Assembly: GCF_001440405.1 (NCBI RefSeq)
Contig: NZ_LLXX01000143.1
Coordinates: 97,403-161,402, forward strand
Reading direction: 5' to 3'
DNA from: Bradyrhizobium valentinum
Lineage (GTDB): Bacteria > Pseudomonadota > Alphaproteobacteria > Rhizobiales > Xanthobacteraceae
Length of the DNA: 64,000 nucleotides
The notes beneath the pieces are model-generated. The model made no database searches, was not told where the DNA came from, and was given only the letters and a program-made list of their open reading frames with translations. Position 1 is the first letter of the stretch. The number at the start of each line of letters is the position of its first letter. Below, piece after piece: positions 26,949 to 35,423 of the stretch. Position numbers and translations under genes: made by a program.

Positions 26949-27743
26949 CGCTACTCGAAATCTGCTTAGGAGCCAAAAATTGAACGGGCCGAGACGTCGC
27001 CCGCGTTTCTTAGGCGCAGACACTCGCAGGCATGCGCGCAGCATTCATTGAAAGGAATCAGGCGCAATCTCGTTCGCAGAAATGCTCATTTTTGAATGGA
27101 ACAAGGTCGCTTGAACGTCGTCTTTGGCAGTAAATTCGGGTCGGTTAGATGAGGCAAATTACGTTCGCGACACAACGCTCGCCGGCATGGGCTCGCAATA
27201 CGAATTGAAAACGATTGTGAACAAAAGGAAAGGATCGCGTGTCTGGCCGCAATTCTGGCTGAAGGTAGCGATGATTTCCTGAGGATCGAGCAATCGCGCT
27301 TCGTCGCTGAATGTCATTTTGACCTACACCGGATTCGGGCGGCCCGTTACAACCTTTTTTTGACAATGAATGATCTGGAAGATGTGGGCGGTAAACGACC
27401 TTGAGACCGCGTTGCGCGGAATGGATAGAATCAGCCGCTACGAGACGAGGGCTTTGTCGAAGCGCAAGGGAGCACTGCGCAGGTCGAACGACTAAATGTC
27501 GTCGCTATTGGGCGGCCCTCAGGTTCGAAATGTTGAGGAGGCCGAGTTTGGCAGAACGAACCCCAACTGCGATCATCGCCGGACGCTAAACTAATGCCCC
27601 GTAGTTCAGACGCTCCCGGCGAGACGGCGAACGACAAAAGGGATGGAAAACGAACCCAACGTGCGATTGCATGCATCGAACCGCTGCTGGAACCGCGAAT
27701 GATCGCCGTGCAAATCGATACCAACAGAGCCGACTTATTGAGA
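26949..27743. other. Long intergenic region with repeat arm and repeated motif
   Basis: These 795 bp hold the right inverted-repeat arm (27055-27112) and a 26-bp motif at 27544-27569 that recurs at 27740-27765 with two mismatches. A partial third copy of its core (AACGAACCCAAC) is near 27649-27660. No reading frame here looks real. Confidence 0.45.
27055..27112. repeat. Right arm of the 56-bp inverted repeat
   Basis: Reverse complement of 24525-24582 with a single mismatch. It starts GAATCAGGCGCAATCTCG and ends at the CAAGGTCGCTT end. See the left arm. Confidence 0.85.
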
Positions 27744-27771
27744 TTGGCAGAACGAACCCAAACTGTATAAT
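27744..27771 (+). promoter_or_regulatory. Sigma-70-like promoter of the AGE epimerase gene
   Basis: TTGGCA at 27744-27749 and TATAAT at 27766-27771 are separated by 16 bp. The -35 box lies inside the second copy of a 26-bp repeat. The predicted transcript starts about 120 bp before the ATG at 27898. Confidence 0.5.
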
Positions 27772-27897
27772 TCTGCCTTACGATCGAGCGCGACGGGCGC
27801 AACTAGAGTTGCAAGGGCTTCGATGCTGCTCGCGGCATAAACCTGAAACCCTAACGCTATTATATGAAGCCGCCTCCACGGGCCGCGGGAAGGTAGA

Positions 27898-29058
27898 ATG
27901 ACGGGCATCGACATAACCGCACGACCAATTGGGCCCGAATACCAGGATATCGTCAAAGCCCTGAAGTCCCTTATGATCGAGCATTCGCTGCCTCTATGGT
28001 CCGGCGAAGGCTGGGATGCGGCGGCCGGCGGCTTTATCGAAAGGCTCGATATCGAGGGCAGGGCGGATCGTGCGGAGCCGCGGCGTGTCCGGGTTCAAGC
28101 GCGACAGATCTATTCGTTCGCCAAGGCGGCTCAAATGGGCTGGTATCCGGAAGGCCGTGAAATCGCAATGAGCGGCCTGGACTATCTTTTGGCGAAAGCC
28201 AAAAGCCCGGATGGTCAGCCAGGCTTTGTTCACTTGCTGGGTCCGGACGGTTCCACGATCAACGCGATGCGCGATACCTATGACCACGCCTTCGTGCTGC
28301 TCGCGCTGTCGACATTATATCAGTTGAGCGATGATGCCCAGGTTCGAAACGAGATCGAATCTTTGCTCGCGTTTATCGACCACGACCTGCGATCGCCTCA
28401 TGGCGGGTTCATCGAGGGAATTCCCGCAACGATGCCGCGCCGACAAAATCCGCAGATGCATATGTTCGAAGCGTTGATCGCAGCATTCGATGCGATGAAG
28501 GATTCCGTTCTTCAGAATCGCGTCGGCGATTTATACAGTCTCTTCGTTGCGAGTTTATACGATCCGCAGCGTCAGGTTCTCGGCGAATATTTCGAGGAGG
28601 ACTGGTCGAAAATAGAGCCTGTCAGTGTTGAACCGGGGCATCAGGCGGAATGGGTGTGGCTGCTGAGGGGCTTTGAACGGATCACGGGCTGTCCAACCGC
28701 CCGGCATCGCTCGCAGCTGCTTAACTCGGCCCTGCGATATCGCGATGACGTGACGGGCTGCTTGTTTGACGAGGGCGACGCAGAAGGGAATATCAGAAAG
28801 TTCACCCGGCGCTGCTGGCCTCAGACGGAAATCGCCAAAGCGTGGGTCGCGCAGGCCGAGGCGGGAGAGCAGGGGGCGGCTGACGAAGCTCGTGAGGCCC
28901 TTGCTCGACTGCATCGAAACTATCTGCGCCATCCCGTTTTGGGTGGCTGGTACGACCAGTTTGATCGCGACGGCCGATCGTTGGTTAGTTTCATTCCGGC
29001 CTCTTCATTCTATCATGTTCTCTGCGCCATCGCTGAAGCGGAGCGGGTTCTCGGCTGA
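27898..29058 (+). CDS. AGE-family epimerase/isomerase
   Basis: A 386-residue alpha/alpha-barrel protein of the N-acylglucosamine 2-epimerase / aldose-ketose isomerase family. Visible features are RRVRVQARQIYSFAKAAQMG, DTYDHAFVLLALSTLYQ, GHQAEWVWLLRGFE and RRCWPQTEIAKAW, which include the conserved His and Glu residues of the active-site cavity. Such enzymes interconvert free sugars, for example mannose, fructose and glucose, or act on GlcNAc. Here it could supply mannose for polysaccharide synthesis. The ATG at 27898 has GGGAAGG upstream. It is followed by a GT4 gene on the same strand after about 160 bp. Confidence 0.85.
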   Translation: MTGIDITARPIGPEYQDIVKALKSLMIEHSLPLWSGEGWDAAAGGFIERLDIEGRADRAEPRRVRVQARQIYSFAKAAQMGWYPEGREIAMSGLDYLLAKAKSPDGQPGFVHLLGPDGSTINAMRDTYDHAFVLLALSTLYQLSDDAQVRNEIESLLAFIDHDLRSPHGGFIEGIPATMPRRQNPQMHMFEALIAAFDAMKDSVLQNRVGDLYSLFVASLYDPQRQVLGEYFEEDWSKIEPVSVEPGHQAEWVWLLRGFERITGCPTARHRSQLLNSALRYRDDVTGCLFDEGDAEGNIRKFTRRCWPQTEIAKAWVAQAEAGEQGAADEAREALARLHRNYLRHPVLGGWYDQFDRDGRSLVSFIPASSFYHVLCAIAEAERVLG

Positions 29059-29222
29059 TAACTGCTGCCGCTTGGAAAATGAAATGAACTAATACAGTAC
29101 TCCGGTATTCCTTGATCGGTAGAACCTGGGACCGCTTTGATTCACATTGTTTCTGGTCCGATCTGTTTCTGGGAAGTAGAGCCGGGATGCTCAGCATCAA
29201 ACCTGCTATCGAGAAATTGTTT

Positions 29223-30368
29223 ATGAAAAGCTCTAACGACGGAGTTGACGGAAGGTCAATCTGGGCGATCAACGGCCGCTTCATGACCCAACGGATGACG
29301 GGCGTTCAACGTTATGCGCATGAAATCGTTGCCTCGCTTGACGAAATATCCTCCGAAGACGGCGATGTCGCGAGGCGGCTTGGATTTGGACTTGTTATGC
29401 CGCCCGGTGTGGACGCAAGACCTGCGCTTTCGCAGATCGATGTTCGCCAGACAAAGTTCGGCTCGGGTCATGCCTGGGACCAATTGGTTTTGCCTTGGCA
29501 TGGAACATCCGGCGTCCTGAGCCTTGGAAATTTCGGTCCGGTGCTGGCGCGACGTCACATCGTATGCATTCACGATGCAAATACGTTCATCCAGCCGGGA
29601 AGCTACTCACGCGCCTTCGGCCTGGCTTATCGCACATTGCTGCCGTTGATCGGCAGGAGAGCCAGCAGGGTCGCGACCGTGTCGCAGTTTTCCGCGGACA
29701 TGCTGGTCAAATACGGGATATGCCGACGGGAAAAGATCTTCATCGCGCCCAATGGCCACGAGCACGCGCTGAGATGGGACGCAAAGCGGGCAGAAATTCC
29801 ACTCCTCAAGGTCTTGAAGCGGCCTTACGTACTTTTGCTCGGCAGCAGTGCAAAGCACAAGAACATCCATGTCATCCTCGAGCAGGCTCCGGGACTTGAT
29901 GCGGCAGGCATCGACATCGTCATCGTCGGCGCGGCATCGAGCATTTTTTCGGCGCATGCGCCAAACTATCAGCGATCCAACATTCATCACGCCGGCTCTG
30001 TTGGCGACGACGATCTGGCCGCGCTCTATGAGGGCGCGCTATGTCTGGCGTTCCCTTCCAAGACGGAGGGATTCGGGATTCCACTAGTGGAGGCAATGGC
30101 CAGGTGTTGCCCCGTCATCTCGTCAAATGCGGCAAGTCTGATGGAGGTCGGAGGGAACGCGATTGCTTACGTGGACCCCGATAACGGCGATGGCTGGCGG
30201 GACGCGATCGTCGGTTTGTCACGGAATGAAGGTCGTCGTGCGACAATGATTTCAGAAGGCCGAAAAAGGGCGGCGCTGTTTTCCTGGAGATCCAGTGCGC
30301 AAATCTATCTTGCGGAAATCATGCATCTAATCAGGGAGGTTGCCCCGCAAAGCCGGGCCGGCCTCTGA
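29223..30368 (+). CDS. Family 4 glycosyltransferase
   Basis: An intact GT4 transferase of about 381 residues. The start of the domain is SIWAINGRFMTQRMTGVQRY, with the Gly-containing acceptor loop. Later come IHDANTFIQPGSYS, IAPNGHEHAL, LLLGSSAKHKN and FPSKTEGFGIPLVEAMARCC, the last with E-x7-E spacing. It is a paralogue of 7278-8387 and the parent-type copy of the decayed fragment at 22617-23095. The start is uncertain: ATG at 29223 fits the domain edge, while ATGs at 29187 and 29112 are in frame upstream. It probably forms an operon with the AGE epimerase gene. Confidence 0.82.
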   Translation: MKSSNDGVDGRSIWAINGRFMTQRMTGVQRYAHEIVASLDEISSEDGDVARRLGFGLVMPPGVDARPALSQIDVRQTKFGSGHAWDQLVLPWHGTSGVLSLGNFGPVLARRHIVCIHDANTFIQPGSYSRAFGLAYRTLLPLIGRRASRVATVSQFSADMLVKYGICRREKIFIAPNGHEHALRWDAKRAEIPLLKVLKRPYVLLLGSSAKHKNIHVILEQAPGLDAAGIDIVIVGAASSIFSAHAPNYQRSNIHHAGSVGDDDLAALYEGALCLAFPSKTEGFGIPLVEAMARCCPVISSNAASLMEVGGNAIAYVDPDNGDGWRDAIVGLSRNEGRRATMISEGRKRAALFSWRSSAQIYLAEIMHLIREVAPQSRAGL

Positions 30369-30369
30369 T

Positions 30370-30564
30370 TTACCTCAGGAATGCAAGCCAAGCGATTATC
30401 GCCCACATCGAGATGCTGATGGCGAGGGCATAGATCCATGGCCATGGTGACGAGTGTCGGAGGCCCGGCCCGCGTCGGGCCTTCGTTCCGATCACATAGT
30501 CGGCTTGATCAACAACGCTGATTGTTGATCGAGCACCGAAATAGCCGAATTTGGACTCTGACAT
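30370..30564 (-). CDS. Small single-pass membrane protein, hypothetical
   Basis: A 64-residue frame starting MSESKFGYFGARSTISVVDQ and ending in one hydrophobic helix (about residues 42-62, WIYALAISISMWAIIAWLAF). The soluble N-terminus with a C-terminal membrane anchor is a reasonable protein layout. An AAGG-like site lies upstream of the ATG. It converges with the GT4 gene, one base apart. I do not recognise the family. Confidence 0.55.
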   Translation of the reverse strand: MSESKFGYFGARSTISVVDQADYVIGTKARRGPGLRHSSPWPWIYALAISISMWAIIAWLAFLR

Positions 30565-30823
30565 CCGTACCTTGCCGCAGAAGTTTGTCAGCCTAGAGGA
30601 AAAACTAAAGAGTTAACAAGATGTTCCAGGTACGGCCAATATCGGGCCATTATGAGATCAGAGCTGCCGACCAGCCCTTTTTCAGGCTGCCGGTTTTACG
30701 GCTTATCAGCAATTTCCGGGATTCTAGGCCTCTATTTCAGGCACAAAATTGCGAGGTCAGGACATCGGGGTATCTGAAACCGGTTCTGATCGCTTGGTAA
30801 GAAAGGAAGATCGTCAGCTTGCC

Positions 30824-30840
30824 TTGCAGTGCAATATTGC
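30824..30840. promoter_or_regulatory. Overlapping palindromes upstream of the cold-shock gene
   Basis: TTGCAGTGCAA (30824-30834) and GCAATATTGC (30831-30840) are both perfect palindromes and share bases. They end 16 bp before the ATG at 30857. They could bind a regulator or fold in the mRNA leader; function is not established. Confidence 0.35.
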
Positions 30841-30856
30841 GAGGCGCTAGAAAATC

Positions 30857-31408
30857 ATGGCAACCGGCATCGTCAAGTCATTTAGCCAGTCCAAGCGATA
30901 TGGGTTTATACGATTAGATTCGGGCGGTCTGGACATTTTTGTTCATCTTTCGGCGGTGAGGCAGGCCGGTCTTGCAGATCTACGCAAAGGTCAAAAAGTA
31001 TGTTTTGACATCTACGACAACCGGGGTAGGGCGGCTGCGAAGAATTTGCAGCTGAAACCGGTGATTAAGGTCGCCTCGGAACGGTCAGCGACACCGATCC
31101 AGAGTGCGATCCTCGAAAGCGGCGGGAGCGAAATGAGATTTGCAATGATAAAAAAGGCCACCCCAAAACGCACGCTGATTCCGCGCGCGGCTTTGGAGCG
31201 AACTCTCGTGGAGAGGATCAGAGCCAGTGATCAAAAGTGCGAGGGTTTCCTAGAAATTTTTGTCGAGCGTGTTGTCCCAGTATCGCACGGGAGTGCAAAT
31301 TGGACCGTCAAAGGCGTTAGATATGGGAAAGCGATGCGCGATCAATGCAACATTGCGATCACTCGTTGTATCGAAGACAGCCAGCTCGAGTTCGAAATCT
31401 CGGATTGA
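30857..31408 (+). CDS. Cold-shock-domain protein with extra C-terminal domain
   Basis: A 183-residue protein. Residues 1-68 are a cold-shock domain: MATGIVKSFSQSKRYGFIRL carries the RNP1-type KRYGFIR, and DIFVHLSAV carries RNP2. A linker of about 45 residues follows, then a second domain (about 112-183) with RTLVERIRASDQKCEGFLEI, NWTVKGVRYGKAMRDQCNIA and a final EFEISD. I recall this second segment as a stand-alone small protein type in bradyrhizobia, without known function. The first domain should bind single-stranded RNA or DNA. The protein is more than twice the length of CspA. Confidence 0.8.
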   Translation: MATGIVKSFSQSKRYGFIRLDSGGLDIFVHLSAVRQAGLADLRKGQKVCFDIYDNRGRAAAKNLQLKPVIKVASERSATPIQSAILESGGSEMRFAMIKKATPKRTLIPRAALERTLVERIRASDQKCEGFLEIFVERVVPVSHGSANWTVKGVRYGKAMRDQCNIAITRCIEDSQLEFEISD

Positions 31409-31678
31409 TACGCGAAGCAATGCGCCTCGCTGGGATCAATTTCGAACGCCATGCCGATAGAACCGTCCCAACGCCAAACGAGACGGCACTTGCGCACAGT
31501 ATGAAAATTATCGAAGGAAAGTTCGAACTTCAGTGGCAGTAGATCGACGCGAGCTAGTTCAATCCGTGCGCTCGCATTGTGATGTTTCTCACCTCGCAGG
31601 CTTAGCGCTAAAGAACAACGCTGCAGTCTTTGAAATCGTAATTCTGCCAGCCACGCGTTTCTCAATCAGCTCGGTCAT
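31342..31678 (-). pseudogene. PilZ-domain gene with frameshifts
   Basis: Leftward from the ATG at 31678 the frame reads TELIEKRVAGRITISKTAAL and stops early. In shifted frames the sequence continues with VRNIT, then ASARIELARVDLLPLKFELS and CRLVWRWDGSIGMAFE, the body and end of a PilZ domain. At least two one-base changes (near 31590) break it. PilZ domains bind cyclic di-GMP, which often controls polysaccharide synthesis. Its 3' end overlaps the cold-shock gene. Confidence 0.6.
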
Positions 31679-31808
31679 CCGCGAACTCAACGAATTTCTT
31701 GTAGATCCAACGTCGGCCGTCGTAGCGTCGCCAAACCTTTCCATGCACCAGTCGGCCCGTAATCGATCTTCGCGGGATGACGATGGTCCATAGATGCCAG
31801 ATCTGCAT
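31662..31808 (-). CDS. Small basic protein, hypothetical
   Basis: A 48-residue frame starting MQIWHLWTIVIPRRSITGRL and containing KVWRRYDGRRWIYKKFVEF. The even mix of aromatic and basic residues looks like a real small protein and I recall similar short proteins in rhizobial genomes. It ends 17 bp into the start of the PilZ remnant on the same strand, as in a compact operon. Function unknown. Confidence 0.5.
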   Translation of the reverse strand: MQIWHLWTIVIPRRSITGRLVHGKVWRRYDGRRWIYKKFVEFADDRAD

Positions 31809-32184
31809 CCATGACGCAGGTGGTTCCAAGCTCCCCGGTAGACGGCTGTTCTCGCCTTCTGCAATCATCTATGTAGCTCACTGCGAATAGCGCCAGGGGC
31901 ATATGGTTTCCTGAAGGCCTCGCCAAGACGGATTCGGAAACGGTGCGCCAACTTATTTCGTCCTGGATGAGGTGCAACGAAATGTCCGCATTAAGATTGA
32001 TGTGGAGAAAGAAGGTTAAACCGGGAACCCGAAGCAGAATTGGCCCACACCAGATCCGGGCTGGACAAGTGGGAATGATCGTCAACGTGCTTTCAATTTC
32101 CAAACCTCAATTGCACGCCAAAACATCCACCCTGTTACGCGCTAACGCATGTTGGATGACGCCACATATTGCGCCCGAGATCAT
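31809..32184. other. Gap without a supported gene
   Basis: About 375 bp. A leftward frame of 138 codons crosses most of it but has no feature of a known family and overlaps the better small gene at 31662-31808. I see no RNA gene. Confidence 0.3.
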
Positions 32185-32310
32185 GCTGATGGTTGAACTG
32201 CTTGGCTCGGGCGTAGCGCCCGGCCATCATCGCCGAGCGTTTGGCGATGCGGAGATAGCGTTGCCGTCCCCCGTGCTTGGTGGCCAGGCGGTTGCGGCGT
32301 GATCGCGGCC
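32185..32310 (-). pseudogene. Probable transposase remnant
   Basis: Leftward the segment encodes GRQRYLRIAKRSAMMAGRYA followed by RAKQF, a pattern I associate with IS5-like or related transposases near their C-terminus. Nothing larger of the element is visible on either side. Weak call. Confidence 0.35.
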
Positions 32311-32519
32311 GTGCACCAGCTTGGCCGCATTCGGGAAAGCTGCTGTTGTTCGGTTGCATCGCGGCTGTCTATGTGACCCGCTTAAGCTCGTTGCCTCGCA
32401 AGCCCGCTCTTGTCACTTACTGGCGCCTTTAAGGGTCTTCTAGGTAAGCCTACTAAGGCCTCACAACAAACCGGAGGCGAGAGACAATTGCGAACCAGCG
32501 ATGATTACCTTTTTGCGCA

Positions 32520-32929
32520 TTGAAAAATGTTAAGCGATTGTTTTGTATCGGGGCCCACTCCGATGACATCAATATTGGCGTTGGGGCTACCGTGTTGCGC
32601 ATCCTCCACGAAGGGCCCGACGTCGAGCCACATGATGCGTTCTGTCAGGAAACGCGGCGCGCCTTAGAGACGCGCGGCGAGGGGCGAAGCATCTGGTTGC
32701 GCGACAAGTCGCTGATCTTGGCTAGCTTCACCGACACTCTACGTCCGGAGCATAAGGGGGCAGACCAAACAATTATCTAAGCAGCGTCTCAACCTCGTAA
32801 ATCCCGACCTGATCCTGACCCATTCCCGCAAGGGCGGGCATCAGGACCACCGGGTCGCGAGCGAGGTAACCTGGAATACATCTCTCGCATCAGATCTGGG
32901 AATACGACGACGGTATGGCTGGCCCCTGA
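32520..32929 (+). pseudogene. PIG-L/LmbE-family deacetylase, frameshifted
   Basis: The frame from 32520 starts KNVKRLFCIGAHSDDINIGV, with the zinc-binding AHSDD of N-acetylglucosaminyl deacetylases of the PIG-L family. After a frame change near 32770 the next part reads LNLVNPDLILTHSRKGGHQD followed by HRVASEVTW, the second zinc motif (HQDH). A further shift gives SHQIWEYD and a stop at 32927-32929. The middle and the C-terminus are damaged. In polysaccharide loci such enzymes deacetylate sugars. Confidence 0.7.
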
Positions 32930-33229
32930 TTTGACTGACGCCCGCCAAGGGTAAACGCGTCGCGCTCTGGTGCGCCGCCGCGGGCTCTTAGCCAAAAGCA
33001 GCTTCAGTTCGTGCCCGGGGATCCCAGTCCGTCCCTTATCGCTGTAGAGAGAGGATCTCATCGCTATAGAAAGGGGGTAAAGTCCCAGTCAAATCTGGCC
33101 GGGGAGCCGGGCCAGTTTGTCCTTCAGGTTGATTGTCCGATCAAGCTGCGCTCGCACCGCCTGAAGGCAATCGAAATTAAGGAACCAAGTCCTTGGGTTC
33201 CCGTTGTGAATTCAACCAAGGAGCCGGTC
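32930..33229. other. Leader region of a small secreted protein gene
   Basis: About 300 bp. It contains a dyad, GGAACC-N8-GGTTCC, at 33181-33200, 30 bp before the next gene. No gene is supported. Confidence 0.3.
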
Positions 33230-33583
33230 ATGCGTTTTCCTCATTCCCTCGTATTAGCCGCTTGTATCGCCTTACTACCGATCGGAACGGCCTTAGGTCA
33301 GGGGGCGGGCGGTGGTGGAAGCGCGGGTGCAACAGGCGCCGGCGGTGCGGCTGGTGCGGGAGCGACGCATCCCTCCCCGCCCATTTCGGGTCAGTCTCAA
33401 CCACCCGTGGCGCCCGCCGAAGTTCGTGGGATTGCTGAGCAGTCGCCTAGTTCATCAACAGGACTGGCAAAGCCCGCAGAAGACGGTATTGGCACAAAGA
33501 TAGTTCCTGCAAGGCCGTGCAGCACGGCCGCTCGAGAAACGGATGGGACGACGACTTGTGTGGGTATCCCGGGTAAACGTTGA
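33230..33583 (+). CDS. Small secreted Gly/Ala/Ser-rich protein
   Basis: A 117-residue protein with a clear signal peptide (MRFPHSLVLAACIALLPIG, cleavage near ALG-QG). The mature part is Gly- and Ala-rich at first (about residues 25-46), then rich in Pro and Ser, ending with two Cys residues in PARPCSTA and TTTCVGIPG that could form a disulphide. A strong AAGGAG lies 7 bp before the ATG. Such small exported proteins are common in Bradyrhizobium; no function is known to me. Confidence 0.65.
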   Translation: MRFPHSLVLAACIALLPIGTALGQGAGGGGSAGATGAGGAAGAGATHPSPPISGQSQPPVAPAEVRGIAEQSPSSSTGLAKPAEDGIGTKIVPARPCSTAARETDGTTTCVGIPGKR

Positions 33584-34160
33584 CGGATTATTCCAATCCT
33601 CTGGTCCGGGTGTCGCCGGGGGAGCCACTAAGAACAGGCGGCCTGACATGCCAATAGCGCCCTTGGTTAGTCAGTCATGAGGATTCCCGGTACCGCCGGA
33701 CGACAGCCTTGCCCGCGATTAGGACGTCCGGCCCCTTCATGTGATTTCTCAGTCGAGTTCGTCAGGTCGCTTTTGCAGGCTTGGCTGGAAAATGCCGGAC
33801 CAAGGCCGATCCAACCGCGGGACCTGCTTCAGAACGGGGCCTGCTATGATGGTGAATGCAGGTTTTCGCACTGCTGCTTTGAATAAGCAGGAAGTAGAGC
33901 GCTGCCATCACACGATGAGCAAGGAAGGATTTAAGGGCGAGATCGCAAAAAAATTGTTCTTGCAAGCCATTTCAACAAGCGAGCGCAATGAACGAAACCG
34001 GTTATCAGATCTAGTGCCCACATTGTGTATCCGGTAGACGATGGACCGCGAGTCAAGTCCGGTAGCCTCTCCCACTTCCCGTGAAGCTTCGACGCTTCGC
34101 GTGGCAAGGTATGTTGCCTGAGTGGGCACGTGACAGCTGCGGCTCCGACAGATCGCCTGG
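33584..34160. other. Gap without a supported gene
   Basis: About 580 bp. Short frames on both strands have no recognisable start, composition or family signature. No RNA gene seen. Confidence 0.3.
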
Positions 34161-34442
34161 TCAAGAAACAAAGTTTACCAAATAGACCAAGGTTACATCA
34201 TCTTCTGAAGCGACTTGTGCATTCGCAGCTTCGTACGCCGAGCGTTCGTCCGCATGAGCGATGCGAACATTGATTGATGGAGGTGCATCGCTTTCAAGAA
34301 AGTTTCTGGCGAGTAGCTCGCTTAAGTGTTCTGCCGTCCATTCGCGGCAAACCTCTTCAGCTTCGCTATGCCGCTTCGCCTGAAATACGAAGATTGCTAC
34401 TCCATTGATATCGACTGTAAAGGTTGATCTGGAGAATGGCAT
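34161..34442 (-). CDS. Small hypothetical protein
   Basis: A 93-residue frame starting MPFSRSTFTVDINGVAIFVF and ending VTLVYLVNFVS. The pattern of alternating beta-like and helical segments (FVFQAKRHSEAEEVCREW, INVRIAHADERSAYEA) matches a small protein family that I recall from bradyrhizobial genomes, without assigned function. The ATG at 34442 is preferred over the one at 34526 because the extra N-terminal residues are not protein-like and relatives begin at this point. Confidence 0.65.
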   Translation of the reverse strand: MPFSRSTFTVDINGVAIFVFQAKRHSEAEEVCREWTAEHLSELLARNFLESDAPPSINVRIAHADERSAYEAANAQVASEDDVTLVYLVNFVS

Positions 34443-35059
34443 AGAGCGACCTGTGCTACCTCTCACCGAAGCCGCAGGGTGAGCCAATCGCATCCAAACC
34501 GGCGATTGTGAGCTGCAGCTTGCCATTCACCTCTATCGGCCTCTTGTTCTGGGTGAAAGAGATCTCTCTGATCATAACTACCACCCCGACCTTTTCCGGC
34601 ACCATCGTGACCGACGGGTTATGGCGGAGGGCAATGGGAGTCCGACTCTGCCGCGCGGGGCTAGTTACTGAGAAGGTGTCAACTACTGTTATCTGGGAAC
34701 CAAAAGCGTGTTATTGCACGCAACCAAGCGCGCACTCTCATGGGGTAGGTATAAGGGTGGGCACCCGGGTGCTCCGCCGCGCGGCGGTGCGGCATCTCAG
34801 GAAAACACCGACGCGCTAAACTGGTGCCAAAACGAGAATTTGCCTCGAACGTTCCGACAATGGTCGTTGTCCGACCTGTGACGAGGGCGCGCAAAGGCGA
34901 GCCGCCTACATCCGCACTAAGCCCTAAGTAACGGCAATAATTCATCTTTTCCCCGCGGCGTATTAACGGGGGCCCGGCTGGTGGAGCGAGAGTTGACGAA
35001 ACCAATGTGGAATGCTGCAATGCAAACCATGCAGTGCGAGTATTATTGCGAGTATTATT
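34443..35059. other. Gap without a supported gene
   Basis: About 615 bp. A leftward frame reaches through much of it but shows no family features. Near 34775-34795 there is a GC-rich inverted repeat around CCGCGCGGCGG. Otherwise nothing recognised. Confidence 0.3.
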
Positions 35060-35254
35060 ATGGGCGAGATTGTAGAGAGTATTTTGAGAACGTCCGGCCG
35101 CAGCGAATTGGATGCGCAATCGCGCGCTAAGATCATACGTTATCTTGAAACCCTGAAATCTGCAGGGAACAAGGACAAACAACAACTGGCTACCTTTGGT
35201 CTTGCTTATCTCGAACAGCTCCTTAATCCCGATCCTCGATATACTGGCTGCTAA
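35060..35254 (+). CDS. Small hypothetical protein
   Basis: A 64-residue helical protein starting MGEIVESILRTSGRSELDAQ and ending LLNPDPRYTGC. The charge pattern and the C-terminal NPDPRYTGC recall a conserved small protein family of bradyrhizobia. The ATG at 35060 is chosen over 35012 for that reason. Function unknown. It stands alone between degraded sequences. Confidence 0.65.
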   Translation: MGEIVESILRTSGRSELDAQSRAKIIRYLETLKSAGNKDKQQLATFGLAYLEQLLNPDPRYTGC

Positions 35255-35284
35255 GTACGTGGCCACGCGCTAGTAGTCTTCCAA

Positions 35285-35423
35285 CTACTTGCAAACTTGC
35301 CGTCGTGATCTTCCCCTGAAAAATGCAGGGGTAAGCTGCTTTGATTCGATCGGGCTGATGTAGCCGATTGCCGAGTGGCGACGCGTTCGAATGTAAAAGC
35401 CTTTGATGAGGCTAAGATCTCAC
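35285..35423 (-). pseudogene. C-terminal remnant of an IS3-family transposase
   Basis: Leftward translation gives GFYIRTRRHSAIGYISPIES and a stop at 35285-35287. The RRHSAIGYISPIE motif is the standard end of the integrase domain in IS3-group OrfB proteins. An in-frame stop lies just upstream near 35425. It differs from the IS3-type remnant at 10642-10767, so two elements were involved. Confidence 0.72.

Noticed and set aside
34679..35266. 195-codon leftward frame
   Set aside because: No family motif, and it overlaps the better small gene at 35060-35254.
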